Notes: generated by a model not told the origin, from the sequence alone. Positions 1 to 8,149 are shown, numbered from the stretch's first letter. The stretch: 36,073 nt of DNA from Thermoplasmata archaeon (GCA_021162815.1 JAGGXW010000038.1:1-36073); one strand, 5' to 3'. A program made the numbers and translations.

Positions 1-177
1 GGAGTATTTGGAGGATTGGAAAACAGGAGATTATTATTCACAAGATACAGGAAAAAATCAATGAGAATGAAACATATAATTGCCATGGCAATTGTTCATA
101 ATATAAACACTTACATGGCAATTTCCTTATTCATTCTGATTTATTCGACAAACCCTCCCGTGACAGAAAATTTTTAA
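1..177 (+). CDS. IS transposase, C-terminal fragment (cut by window start)
   Basis: Frame 1 is open from the first base to TAA at 175-177 and is too short for the ORF track. The translation begins GVFGGLENRRLLFTRYRKKS and continues with MKHIIAMAIVHNINTYMAI. That pattern, a (E)GVFGGLE-type box, basic residues, then a helix with HNI, resembles the C-terminus of DDE transposases of IS5/IS4-like elements. The family call is from memory. The inverted repeat at 144-155 lies inside the frame, so the last seven codons may belong to flanking DNA rather than to the element. The catalytic domain is outside the window, so activity cannot be judged. Confidence 0.75.
   Translation, partial: GVFGGLENRRLLFTRYRKKSMRMKHIIAMAIVHNINTYMAISLFILIYSTNPPVTENF
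144..155 (-). repeat. Right terminal inverted repeat of the IS (candidate)
   Basis: TTCGACAAACCC on the plus strand is the exact reverse complement of GGGTTTGTCGAA at 35934-35945, upstream of the probable transposase start at the other window end. A match of 12/12 in inverted orientation, outside transposase coding starts and near its end, is what IS termini look like. The outermost base and target duplication cannot be fixed because the two ends belong to different copies. Confidence 0.65.
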
Positions 178-180
178 ATA
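171..180 (+). promoter_or_regulatory. TATA box for the beta-helix protein gene
   Basis: TTTTTAAATA is centred about 24 nt upstream of the ATG at 199, the spacing expected for a leaderless or nearly leaderless archaeal transcript. It overlaps the stop codon of the transposase frame and lies just outside the inverted repeat, so the gene seems to keep its own promoter beside the insertion. Confidence 0.55.
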
Positions 181-198
181 AAAAAATTTTTTGAGATT

Positions 199-1371
199 AT
201 GAAGATAAAAACTCTTGCAGTTTCAATTATTTTTGCTACAATTTCATTTCATGTTTTTGCCTCTGGAGAGAATTTTGATGGAGCCGTAATGACACTGAAA
301 GACATAATTTATGTTGGCGGCTCCGGCGAAGGCAATTACACAAGCATCCAGGCTGCCATACATGATATATCCAAAAATGGCACGATAATCGTGTATCCTG
401 GTGTTTACAATGAAAATCTTTTCATTTACAAGCCTCTTATCCTGAAATCGAGAAATGGCTCAAGTTCCACCATAATTTCTTCATCTTTTGATGTGATAAA
501 GATATACGCCAATTATGTGAAAATAGATGGATTTACCATTGAAAATGGGCATGAGGCAGGTGTGCTGATAAGTGGAAAAAATTGCAATGTGGTCAATAGT
601 ATAATAAAGAATAACATCAAAGGAGTTTATATGGATGGCTGTTATAATGTAACACTGGTTAATAACACATTTGAGGATAATTTAAAGGTGGGAATTCATG
701 TAATGTATTCTTCAAATTTTGAATTGCTTGGAAACAAGGTTAAGAATAGCAATTATGGTATCCACATTTACCATTCTTCAAATGGAAGTGTATTGAATAA
801 TGAGGTCAGCAACGGGATAAATGGCGTTACCCTGGACAAAACGGAAAATGTAACAGTATCTGCAAACCGCGTTTCAAATACCCATGGAGGAATATTTCTT
901 TATGAATCCAGTAACATATCGGTGGTGAAAAATTTTCTCTATCATAACAATTACAGCATAAGCACGGCATACTCATCCAATAATACAATTTTAAAGAACA
1001 GAATTGTTTATGGAATGGTAAGTGGCATCTATCTTGATCAATCCGATAACAATACGATAAGAGGAAACATGGTTGTTAGAGGAAAAGGATATGGTATCGT
1101 TCTTTCATTCTCCAACAACAATGACCTGGAAAGAAATCTGGTATTCTACAATAAAAATTATGGGATAGATGTCTCCCATTCAAAAAATAATACGGTAAAA
1201 ATGAATATTGCCCTCTTCAATGGATGTGGTTTTTACCTTAAGAATGCAGATAATAATACAATTTCATTCAATGTTGGATTATTCAACGGAATTGATCTGA
1301 AAATGTACTGCTCACCTGACAATTATTTCATGATGAATATATTTTTAACACGCTCTCAATCTGCTGTTTGA
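199..1371 (+). CDS. Exported right-handed beta-helix (NosD/CASH-type) repeat protein
   Basis: This 390-residue protein starts with a signal peptide (MKIKTLAVSIIFATISFHVFA, residues 1-21) followed by a short linker. From about residue 40 to the end it is a chain of roughly 22-24-residue repeats of the type NNTI...N....GI.L..S, the parallel beta-helix pattern of NosD/CASH-domain and pectate-lyase-like proteins. The opening VGGSGEGNYTSIQAAI is the usual start of such a domain. Asn-X-Ser/Thr sequons are very common, so heavy N-glycosylation is possible. No catalytic motif, S-layer anchor or C-terminal membrane helix is visible. It is probably a secreted or surface protein that binds polysaccharide or acts as a structural repeat protein. 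A copper-handling role as in NosD is not supported, because no nos genes are nearby. Confidence 0.8.
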   Translation: MKIKTLAVSIIFATISFHVFASGENFDGAVMTLKDIIYVGGSGEGNYTSIQAAIHDISKNGTIIVYPGVYNENLFIYKPLILKSRNGSSSTIISSSFDVIKIYANYVKIDGFTIENGHEAGVLISGKNCNVVNSIIKNNIKGVYMDGCYNVTLVNNTFEDNLKVGIHVMYSSNFELLGNKVKNSNYGIHIYHSSNGSVLNNEVSNGINGVTLDKTENVTVSANRVSNTHGGIFLYESSNISVVKNFLYHNNYSISTAYSSNNTILKNRIVYGMVSGIYLDQSDNNTIRGNMVVRGKGYGIVLSFSNNNDLERNLVFYNKNYGIDVSHSKNNTVKMNIALFNGCGFYLKNADNNTISFNVGLFNGIDLKMYCSPDNYFMMNIFLTRSQSAV

Positions 1372-1495
1372 ACTGCAACCAATTAATTCAAATAAGGGAG
1401 AACCAGTAGCAAATGCTGTGTAAAAAGATTTAAAGGCAAAATGAGATATGAAAAATAGGGGTCGTTTTTGTAGAGCAATTTTACTTACAGTTAAC

Positions 1496-1561
1496 GAGTT
1501 TATCGAAAAAATGATGAAATTTAAATTTCCGTCCCTGCGGGGATATAGAGGAAGGAAATTT
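1496..1561 (+). mobile_element. Solo decayed left end of the same IS
   Basis: 1496-1507 (GAGTTTATCGAA) matches the left inverted repeat at 35934-35945 at 10 of 12 bases. The following stretch up to about 1557 matches 35946-35995 closely, sharing AAAATGATGAAATTTAAATT and GGGGATATAG. Similarity stops after that, and no transposase frame follows. It contains an inverted repeat, AAATTTCC at 1523-1530 and GGAAATTT at 1554-1561, equivalent to the hairpin at 35964-35996. It lies in the longest intergenic gap (1372-1648), upstream of the S6e promoter. It could also be a short related non-coding element. Confidence 0.6.
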
Positions 1562-1609
1562 AAATATCCCGAACTTTTTTCATATCCATTTATTTTTTCA
1601 TTGACAAGC

Positions 1610-1623
1610 AAAAATATTAAAAG
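1610..1623 (+). promoter_or_regulatory. TATA-like box upstream of the S6e operon
   Basis: AAAAATATTAAAAG is centred about 32 nt upstream of the S6e ATG at 1649. It is the only AT-rich box in the right place for an operon running to 4015. The IS remnant ends about 50 nt upstream of it. Confidence 0.4.
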
Positions 1624-1648
1624 GGTTATCTAATGCTGGAATGATAAC

Positions 1649-2044
1649 ATGGTGGAATTTAAAGTGGTGGTTAGTGATGGGCCAAAATCATGGCAGATAG
1701 TGGTGGATGGACACCATGCCAACTCACTGGTGGGCAAGAAGATAGGAGATGAGGTTGACGGTATATTCGTCTCCCTTCCGGGATATAAACTTCAGATAAC
1801 GGGAGGCGTGGATAGAGATGGCTTCGTGATGAGAAAGGATATACCGGGTATAACAAGAAAGAAGATACTTACCGCAAGGAGCACTGGCTTTAAACCAAAG
1901 GACAAGGGAGTGAGGAAAAGAATAACTGTGGCCGGCAACACCATCAGCCTTAATATTGCCCAGATAAATATGAAGGTTATAAAGAAGGGAGCCAAGCCGG
2001 TGGAGGAGCTGCTGAAGGCGGCGGGCAAACTGGAGGAGAAATGA
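1649..2044 (+). CDS. rps6e: Small ribosomal subunit protein eS6 (S6e)
   Basis: This 131-residue protein is a structural component of the 30S subunit. The N-terminal beta-rich domain ([16 protein letters not shown]) and the [22 protein letters not shown] segments are typical of archaeal S6e, and the length is normal for archaea, which lack the long eukaryotic tail. The ATG at 1649 follows a TATA-like box by about 30 nt, so it is the first gene of the operon. Its stop overlaps the start of aIF2-gamma (ATGA). S6e next to aIF2-gamma is a common archaeal arrangement. Confidence 0.96.
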   Translation: MVEFKVVVSDGPKSWQIVVDGHHANSLVGKKIGDEVDGIFVSLPGYKLQITGGVDRDGFVMRKDIPGITRKKILTARSTGFKPKDKGVRKRITVAGNTISLNIAQINMKVIKKGAKPVEELLKAAGKLEEK

Positions 2045-3258
2045 GTCAGCCTGAGGTTAATATAGGCATGGTGGGCCATGTTGACCATGGTAAGACCACA
2101 TTAACTCAGGCTTTAACGGGCAAATGGACAGATGAGCATTCTGAAGAGTTGAAGAGAGGTATATCAATAAAACTTGGTTATGCGGATGCAGTTTTCTATA
2201 AATGTCCAAACTGCCCTGAGCCGAGATGTTATTCAACAAAGCCTGTATGTCCTTATTGCGGGGCGGAGACGCAGCCATTGAGGAAGGTTTCATTTGTTGA
2301 CGCTCCAGGTCATGAAACGCTCATGGCTGTTGTTCTTTCAGGGGCTGCAATAATGGATGGAGCATTACTCCTCATAGCTGCCAATGAGCCATGTCCACAG
2401 CCCCAGACAGAGGAGCATCTCATGGCGCTGGATATTGTGGGGGCAAAGAACATAATAATTGTTCAGAATAAGATTGACCTTGTAACACCTGAGGAGGCAA
2501 AGAAGAATTATGAGCAGATTCTTGATTTTGTTGAGGGAACAGTTGCAGAAGGAGCTCCAATAATACCTGTTTCAGCCCATCATGAAACCAATCTTGATGT
2601 TCTGATAATGGCAATAGAGGAGAATATTCCAACTCCAAAGAGGGATAAGAGCAAGAATCCAATAATGTATACAGCCAGAAGTTTCGATATAAATAAGCCC
2701 GGCACTCCTCCCGAAAAACTGAGAGGGGGTGTGATAGGTGGTTCAATAAAGCAGGGCGTGCTGAGAGTTGGAGATAAGATAGAGATAAGGCCGGGAAGAA
2801 TGCTCGAGGAACATGGCAAGGAGAAATATGAATCAATATTCACTGAAATTACTTCAATCGTCACCGGTGGAGAGTCTGTTGAGGAAGCCGGGCCCGGTGG
2901 CTTGATAGGAATTGAAACATATCTTGATCCCGGTTTAACCAAGGCAGACAGACTGGCGGGAAAGGTTGTTGGGCTTGAAGGTAAACTGCCATCTATCTTT
3001 TACGAACTTCAGCTGGATATTCACATGCTTGAGAGGGTTGTTGAAAAGGATAAAAATGCAGGAAATATAAAGCCAAATGAACCCATAATGCTGAGCGTTG
3101 GTACAGCTACAACCCTCGGTTTTGTAAAAACAATAAAGAAAGATTATATGGAGGTGAAGTTAAAAATACCCGTATGCGCTGAGGAGGGACAGCGCGTTGT
3201 CATATCCAGAAATATAGGCAGGAGATGGCGCCTTGTGGGATATGGAGAGATAAAATGA
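2041..3258 (+). CDS. eif2g: Translation initiation factor 2 subunit gamma (aIF2-gamma)
   Basis: This is the GTPase subunit of the heterotrimeric factor that brings initiator Met-tRNA to the small ribosomal subunit. It has 405 residues. The G1 loop GHVDHGKT is at residues 12-19, the G3 box DAPGH at 88-92 and NKID near 142-145. The zinc knuckle with Cys at 55, 58, 70 and 73 (CPNC...CPYC), inserted between switch regions, distinguishes aIF2-gamma from EF-Tu/EF1A. The C-terminal beta-barrel domains are complete. The start overlaps the S6e stop by ATGA, and the stop overlaps the PIN gene by ATGA, so the genes are translationally coupled. Confidence 0.98.
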   Translation: MSQPEVNIGMVGHVDHGKTTLTQALTGKWTDEHSEELKRGISIKLGYADAVFYKCPNCPEPRCYSTKPVCPYCGAETQPLRKVSFVDAPGHETLMAVVLSGAAIMDGALLLIAANEPCPQPQTEEHLMALDIVGAKNIIIVQNKIDLVTPEEAKKNYEQILDFVEGTVAEGAPIIPVSAHHETNLDVLIMAIEENIPTPKRDKSKNPIMYTARSFDINKPGTPPEKLRGGVIGGSIKQGVLRVGDKIEIRPGRMLEEHGKEKYESIFTEITSIVTGGESVEEAGPGGLIGIETYLDPGLTKADRLAGKVVGLEGKLPSIFYELQLDIHMLERVVEKDKNAGNIKPNEPIMLSVGTATTLGFVKTIKKDYMEVKLKIPVCAEEGQRVVISRNIGRRWRLVGYGEIK

Positions 3259-3638
3259 AGAATGTCGTTCTGGACACAAATGCTCTAATGATTCCATATC
3301 AGTTTGGCATAAATGTTGAAAAGGAGCTGAGCAGGCTCCTTGGAATATGCAGAATAATTGTCCCAAAAAGCATAGTGGAGGAGATGGAGAGAATAACGGA
3401 GAGGGGAGGAAGCGAGGCAAGGGCGGCTCAGCTTGGATTGAGCATAGTCAAGAAGAAGAACTACAGGGTTGTTGAAACAGAGGCAAGAGGAGATGATGCG
3501 GTTCTTGAGGCAGCCCTCAAAATGGATGCCGTTGTTGTTACCAATGATAAGGAGCTTAAGAACAGGGCGGCTGAACTTGGATTATCTGTTGTTTACATGA
3601 GAGGGGAAAATAAGCTTGAGATGATGGGTGAACCATGA
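3255..3638 (+). CDS. PIN-domain protein (Fcf1/Utp24-like putative RNase)
   Basis: The ORF track begins at 3225, but ATG 3255 overlaps the aIF2-gamma TGA and gives the usual PIN start [12 protein letters not shown] (127 residues). Acidic residues expected for the metal site are present: D7 in VLDTN, Glu at 42-43, D80/D81 in RGDDAVL and D98 in VTNDKEL. A PIN protein directly after aIF2-gamma is a conserved archaeal neighbourhood, and such proteins are thought to act in rRNA processing rather than as VapC toxins. No antitoxin-like gene is adjacent, which supports the housekeeping reading. The exact RNA target is unknown. Confidence 0.85.
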   Translation: MKNVVLDTNALMIPYQFGINVEKELSRLLGICRIIVPKSIVEEMERITERGGSEARAAQLGLSIVKKKNYRVVETEARGDDAVLEAALKMDAVVVTNDKELKNRAAELGLSVVYMRGENKLEMMGEP

Positions 3639-4015
3639 AGTATGGAGAGAAAGCAATAAAGAATGCAAAGCTGGAGGCATGGGAAAATCCATATAAGGAC
3701 AGAGATTATGAAATTGAACTCACATTCTCTGAATTCACCTCTCTGTGCCCCCGCTCCGGCTATCCGGATTTTGCCACAATAAGGATAAGGTATGTTCCTG
3801 ATGAATACATTGTTGAACTCAAGTCATTGAAGCTTTATCTGAACTCATTCAGGGATAAGTACATAACACATGAGGAGGCAACAAATAAAATTCATGATGA
3901 TTTGAAGAATCTGTTAAAGCCGAGATATATAGAGGTTGTGGGAGAGTTTAATATAAGAGGGGGAATAAAAACCGTTGTCAGTGTTAAAAGCGGAATGAAG
4001 AGTGATGAAAGCTAA
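3635..4015 (+). CDS. QueF-family protein (preQ0 reductase or QueF-like archaeosine synthase)
   Basis: This 126-residue protein belongs to the tunneling-fold QueF family. [10 protein letters not shown] carries the catalytic Cys (C38) and Asp (D45) seven residues apart, as in bacterial QueF. ELKSLKLY at 61-68 fits the QueF signature E-(S/L)-K-(S/A)-h-K-(L/Y)-(Y/F/W), which binds NADPH in preQ0 reductases. Crenarchaeal QueF-like proteins instead turn preQ0 on tRNA into archaeosine and, as I recall, lack that signature. In an archaeon, archaeosine synthesis is the expected role, but the sequence alone allows reductase activity. It is coupled to the PIN gene by an ATGA overlap and ends the translation operon. 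Confidence 0.85.
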   Translation: MKYGEKAIKNAKLEAWENPYKDRDYEIELTFSEFTSLCPRSGYPDFATIRIRYVPDEYIVELKSLKLYLNSFRDKYITHEEATNKIHDDLKNLLKPRYIEVVGEFNIRGGIKTVVSVKSGMKSDES

Positions 4016-4075
4016 TCTGAATTGATAAATATAGGCAAGTTTTAAATATTGATAAAATCTTTTCTTTTGATTGAT

Positions 4076-4915
4076 ATGGAAGAGGTTCACGGAATTGAAG
4101 AGTTAAAGGAAAATTTTGATAAGGTACTTGAGGAAATAGACTCAATTGTTAAGGGTTCATATAGAGAAAAGGAGGCACTTGAAAAATTGAAAAAGCTGGT
4201 TTCGAGAGAGCATATAGAGAGACTCGAAGCCATGATGGAATCAATGAAGAAGAGGTTGCAGGAGACGGAGGATAGAGCCATAGCTGCATTGCAGGAGGCT
4301 GAGAGATATAAAGGAGAGCTGGAAAAGGAGCAGGTGAGACTTGAGAAATTATGGGATGCATATAAAAAGCAGGAGGATGACATATTTGATATAAAGCAGA
4401 GGGAGGAAGAACTCAAGGAGCAGATAAAGGCAAGAGAGGAAGAGATAGAGAAACTCAGAAAGGAAATAGAGGAAATGGAGGAGTTAAAGGATGACAGAGA
4501 AATGCTTGAGAGAACAAGGATGGAACTGGAGCAGGTGAGCAAGGAGGCGCAGGAACTCAGAATGGAGCTGGCAAGAGAGAAAGAGAAGAGGGCAACTTTG
4601 GAAAAGGAAGTGGAGGAGCTGAGAGAATACATTCCATACAAAAAGATGGTTGAGGAACTGGAGAAGAAGGTAAAGGAGCTGGAGCCTTACAGGGCATATG
4701 AAAAATACAAGGAAGAGTACGCAGAGATGGAAAAACTGTACAAGAAGGAGCAGGAGAGACTTGCCAAACTTTACAAACTTTATGAGGAGACAAAGAATGA
4801 GCTTGATGAGGCAAAAGAGAAGCTGGAGAAATGGCAGAGATGGTTCGATGAGAACAGGGAGTTTTTAGAAATGGCAATGAAACTTTCAACAAATCTCAAG
4901 ATGCCCGAGATTTAA
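4076..4915 (+). CDS. Long coiled-coil protein of unknown function
   Basis: I do not recognise a named family. The track starts at TTG 4049, but ATG 4076 lies about 31 nt after the box TTTTAAATATT and begins MEEVHGIEELKENF, so a leaderless start there (279 residues) is preferred. Nearly the whole protein is charged heptad-like helix (runs such as EELKEQIKAREEEIEKLRKE), rich in Glu, Lys, Arg and Met, with no globular domain, signal peptide or membrane segment. Tyr-rich segments (YIPYKKM, EPYRAYEKYKEEYAEMEKLY) break the register near residues 180-235. A structural or scaffolding role, for example in chromosome or cell organisation, is possible but not shown. Its end overlaps the converging GPN GTPase gene by 4 nt. 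Confidence 0.8.
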   Translation: MEEVHGIEELKENFDKVLEEIDSIVKGSYREKEALEKLKKLVSREHIERLEAMMESMKKRLQETEDRAIAALQEAERYKGELEKEQVRLEKLWDAYKKQEDDIFDIKQREEELKEQIKAREEEIEKLRKEIEEMEELKDDREMLERTRMELEQVSKEAQELRMELAREKEKRATLEKEVEELREYIPYKKMVEELEKKVKELEPYRAYEKYKEEYAEMEKLYKKEQERLAKLYKLYEETKNELDEAKEKLEKWQRWFDENREFLEMAMKLSTNLKMPEI

Positions 4916-5676
4916 TTTCTTTCTAAATCCTCCCCCCCATAAAATATGTGCTGAATCATGGAATATAAATCTTCCATTCCCTCCCATGTTTCCGATGATA
5001 CAGGAATCAGATTTGTCAGCGCTTTCGTTTCCTTTATCACATTTATCATTCCCTCGCTGAGCTGGTAGAAAAGAGTTGGATTTTTTATCATCAAATCTTC
5101 ATGGAGCACGTCAGGATTTTCTCCCCATTCCAGTATCATTTTCAGGGCAGAGGGGTCCACAATATCCTTCTTTGTGAGAACATTTATCAATGGCAGATTC
5201 AGCCTGAACTGGGTTGTGGCGGAGAGCATGAGCTGGGATACAAATGATGCGGGAGTTGTGGCCATTGAAGGGTCCATGAGGTAGAATAATATGGAATTCT
5301 CCCTCCCCAGCTCGTCAATAATAACCTTTCCAGTACTCCTGAAAACAAACAGTTCAAGCTGTCCTGGTGTATCAAATATGAGATAATCGGCCCTGTATTC
5401 TCCAATCCTCTCCTCCAGTGTTTTAATATTCAACGCCAGCATGTCCGCCGCCAGCACCTGCGCCCCGTTGGGACCGAGTTCATAGTCCTTCATTATCTCA
5501 TCTATGGATATCCATTCTCTCACATCTACCTCTGGCTCGTAGGGAAGAGTTACAACACCTGGATCAAGATTTATTGCTATGGAATCATATCCCTGGCGGT
5601 GGCACCATTCATTGAATGCGTGGGTGAGATATGTTTTTCCAGAGCCTGCTGTGCCAACTATGTATATGTGAATCAT
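4912..5676 (-). CDS. GPN-loop GTPase (Gpn1/XAB1-like)
   Basis: This 254-residue P-loop GTPase has the Walker A sequence GTAGSGKT at residues 8-15 and the family-defining Gly-Pro-Asn loop in YELGPNGAQ at 68-70. DTPGQLELF is the G3 region and TKKD the G4 region. Archaeal GPN proteins form homodimers with the GPN loop completing the partner's active site. The eukaryotic relatives help assemble and import RNA polymerase II, and the archaeal role is unsettled. The start overlaps the purD stop by ATGA, so the gene is cotranscribed with and coupled to purD on the minus strand. Confidence 0.95.
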   Translation of the reverse strand: MIHIYIVGTAGSGKTYLTHAFNEWCHRQGYDSIAINLDPGVVTLPYEPEVDVREWISIDEIMKDYELGPNGAQVLAADMLALNIKTLEERIGEYRADYLIFDTPGQLELFVFRSTGKVIIDELGRENSILFYLMDPSMATTPASFVSQLMLSATTQFRLNLPLINVLTKKDIVDPSALKMILEWGENPDVLHEDLMIKNPTLFYQLSEGMINVIKETKALTNLIPVSSETWEGMEDLYSMIQHIFYGGEDLERN

Positions 5677-6998
5677 ATTCCTCTCAGCTCTTCCATATGC
5701 TTTATTCTTTTATCTATCAGCTCTTTCGTTCCTATATCATGCCTTATGAAGACATTTCCCTTTACATGCTTCAGCCCTTCCTCGCATATTCTCTCTGCCT
5801 CCTGCAATTCATTGGCTATTCCAACGATTGCAAGACTCCTTGATGTTGTTGTGTATATTTCCCCATTGACTTCATTCACGGATGCATAGAAAAGCACGGC
5901 TCCTGCATCCTTTATTGCCCTTTCATCCACCTCTATTTTTTCTCCTGCAGCAGGCTTTATTCCATAGCCAGATGGGACCACATACTTACATACCGTGCTT
6001 TTATTCTCAAAATCTATGCTTATGCCGTTCAAATCCCCATCTGCCATTCCACTGCATATTTCCACAAAACTTGTTTTCAGTGTGGTGAGGACATTCATGG
6101 CTTCTGGGTCACCAAATCTTGCGTTTATTTCCACAATTTTTGGTCCCTCAGCGGTGAGCATGAACTGGCCATATATAACACCTCTGTACTCTCTTCCTTC
6201 CATCCTCAGTGCATCTATAACACGTTGAAGTATTGTAGGTGCTGCCTCATAATCATCTGCTGTCAGGAATGGAAGCAATCCATCAGAGCAGGAATATGAG
6301 CCCATGCCTCCTGTATTCGGTCCCTTATCATCAGGCAGCAATCTTTTATGGTCCTGAACAGCCGGCATGGGATATATTGATTTTCCATCACAGAATGCCT
6401 GGAGGGTGAACTCTTCTCCAACTATCTTTTCTTCTATGAGAACTCTATGTTTTCCTCCAATGCCTTTCTCTATGATTTCTCTTGCATACTCCACAGCCTC
6501 TTCAATGCTATTGAAGTGATCTCCAGCCACCTTGACTCCTTTACCTCCTGTCAATCCAATGGGCTTTATTGCAACCTCTCCATCAAGCATCTCTATGTAT
6601 TCTCTTGCAAGCTCTATATCCGAGAAAGCCCTGCTTTTCACACTTCCCTTTATATTATGTTTCTCCATTAACAAGCGCATGAATTCCTTGTTTGTTTCTA
6701 TTTCCGCCGCCGCCCTGGTGGGAGATGCCACCTTTATTTCATGCTTCAGCAGTTCATCTGTCAATCCTGCTTCCTCTGGTGCTTCAGGACCTATTATGGC
6801 GAGTTCAATGCCCTTGTTTCTTGCATACTCTGCCACCTTTTCCACATCTGTTTCATCGTGCAGGAGGTAATCGGATGCAAGCCTCTTTATGCCGGGATTC
6901 AGGTTTTTCATGACGGAGTATATCTCCACATCATCCTTCGATAATGCATGCACAATTGCATGCTCTCTTGCTCCTCCCCCAACAACAAGAATTTTCAT
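5673..6998 (-). CDS. purD: Phosphoribosylamine-glycine ligase
   Basis: GAR synthetase joins phosphoribosylamine and glycine with ATP in the second step of purine synthesis. The 441-residue protein starts MKILVVGGGAREHAIVHAL, the standard PurD N-terminus. It then has an ATP-grasp domain (GLTGGKGVKVA near 170, GPNTGGMGSYS near 260, IVEINARFGDPEAMN near 300). All domains are intact. An AT-rich box about 27 nt upstream (TTAAATTTTT at 7021-7030) fits a leaderless start. No other pur gene is in the window. Confidence 0.97.
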   Translation of the reverse strand: MKILVVGGGAREHAIVHALSKDDVEIYSVMKNLNPGIKRLASDYLLHDETDVEKVAEYARNKGIELAIIGPEAPEEAGLTDELLKHEIKVASPTRAAAEIETNKEFMRLLMEKHNIKGSVKSRAFSDIELAREYIEMLDGEVAIKPIGLTGGKGVKVAGDHFNSIEEAVEYAREIIEKGIGGKHRVLIEEKIVGEEFTLQAFCDGKSIYPMPAVQDHKRLLPDDKGPNTGGMGSYSCSDGLLPFLTADDYEAAPTILQRVIDALRMEGREYRGVIYGQFMLTAEGPKIVEINARFGDPEAMNVLTTLKTSFVEICSGMADGDLNGISIDFENKSTVCKYVVPSGYGIKPAAGEKIEVDERAIKDAGAVLFYASVNEVNGEIYTTTSRSLAIVGIANELQEAERICEEGLKHVKGNVFIRHDIGTKELIDKRIKHMEELRGI

Positions 6999-7020
6999 TA
7001 AAAAGTAATACGCGAGAAGT

Positions 7021-7030
7021 TTAAATTTTT
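7021..7030 (-). promoter_or_regulatory. TATA box for purD and the GPN GTPase
   Basis: On the minus strand this reads AAAAATTTAA, centred about 27 nt upstream of the purD ATG. No leader of ribosome-binding-site length would remain, so the purD mRNA is probably leaderless. Confidence 0.55.
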
Positions 7031-7102
7031 GTTTATGGCAGAGGTCTATTCTTCCATCAATTTTTAAATGAAATCTTTTTTGTTTGGATGCCTGTGTTAG
7101 AA

Positions 7103-8149
7103 TTATTCATTTGGATTCATGTTATTTTTGGCATTCTTTATACCCTCCAAAAACGTATTTAGTTCATGCATTGTTTTGAAATATCCTTCACAACCTGACA
7201 TATCAGAAGGTGCAGTTTCGTAATATTTCCATTCCTTCCTGTTTTCAGGTAACCAAGATTCTACAATTTTTTCATCTATCCCAAAGTATTGTGCCATGCG
7301 AGGAACATAAATCTGGAATTTAAGCCCTTTATCTGAATCACTTTCACCGGGTAAAAGACTGAATACGCGTTTTCTACTACCTTCCAATATAACCTCAAAT
7401 GCAACAGAACTGCGTGTGGTTTGTCTTCCATCGAAATAATTTGGCAATTCTTCTAATAGCATTTCATATAATTCACTGACTCCTGCTCGTTCTGCCATCT
7501 CTCTCAATTCTTCATACGATAGTGGTGGTTTTCTTTTAGAGTGTGTTTTTGTTTGTGTCCTATATTCCACTTCCTTGGGTTCAATTAGGAATATCCTTGC
7601 TAAATACTCATTTTCATATTCATCAACAAAATAATGGAAAGTGATTGCATTTATGTTTACTCCATAAGTATCGGAAAGATAATTGATTATCCTTTCTGAG
7701 CTACTATCAACATCTGATGCCACAATCAGCATTTTATGATGTTCATTTAGTATGTCTGGTAAATCTTCATCAAATTTTCTTCTAAATGCCTCATCAAGCA
7801 GACCATTATTCCTGAGATATTCGTTTGCAATTTCTGTTATTTTTTCATTTGATAGATCCTTCACCCAAGATGCATAATCCAAAACTTGAGCAGTAATCTC
7901 TCTTGGTGTTTTGTCTCTTTTTAATTCAATGATGACCACATCTCCCATCCTATCCAAGCACAATATATCAATTACACCTCCAAAATCTGTTTCCACCTGT
8001 CTTCCAATTACAAGTAAATCATCAGAAACTATTGAAATATCTTTTGTAATCCACTCTTCAATTCGTTCTTCTAAATTTAGTTTTGATTTTTTAAGCTCTT
8101 TTAAATCATCTTTTTCAACAATTCTCCATATTCTCAAGTCTTCTGGCAT
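7103..8149 (-). CDS. DUF91/NucS-like PD-(D/E)XK nuclease-family protein
   Basis: The 348-residue protein has a restriction-endonuclease-like core near its N-terminus: GGVIDILCLD (D61), then VVIIELKRDKTPREITAQVLDY with E75, K77 and Q88. That is the D...ExK...Q pattern of the DUF91/NucS C-terminal nuclease group. The middle (residues 120-175) resembles the rest of that fold, and the last 150 residues have no motif I recognise. It stands alone between purD and cspA, without a methylase or toxin partner. It looks more AT-rich than its neighbours, with less of their purine-biased codon use. It may be a repair or defence nuclease acquired by transfer. Specificity is unknown. Confidence 0.75.
   Translation of the reverse strand: MPEDLRIWRIVEKDDLKELKKSKLNLEERIEEWITKDISIVSDDLLVIGRQVETDFGGVIDILCLDRMGDVVIIELKRDKTPREITAQVLDYASWVKDLSNEKITEIANEYLRNNGLLDEAFRRKFDEDLPDILNEHHKMLIVASDVDSSSERIINYLSDTYGVNINAITFHYFVDEYENEYLARIFLIEPKEVEYRTQTKTHSKRKPPLSYEELREMAERAGVSELYEMLLEELPNYFDGRQTTRSSVAFEVILEGSRKRVFSLLPGESDSDKGLKFQIYVPRMAQYFGIDEKIVESWLPENRKEWKYYETAPSDMSGCEGYFKTMHELNTFLEGIKNAKNNMNPNE

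Noticed and set aside
78-93. Perfect 16-bp palindrome AATTGCCATGGCAATT with a half copy at 114-124
   Set aside because: It lies inside the transposase reading frame and encodes part of the conserved C-terminal helix; no promoter is nearby.
1511-1561. C/D-box guide RNA, because of AUGAUGA in the IS leader
   Set aside because: No D box (CUGA) or second box pair at suitable spacing; the hairpin and IS context explain the conservation better.
1448-1633. 61-residue ORF between the beta-helix gene and S6e
   Set aside because: It covers the IS remnant and the S6e promoter, and its C-terminal half has no support; only the short leader-peptide idea was kept as a finding.
3255-3638. VapC toxin of a toxin-antitoxin pair
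   Set aside because: No antitoxin-sized partner is adjacent, and the gene sits inside the conserved aIF2-gamma operon.
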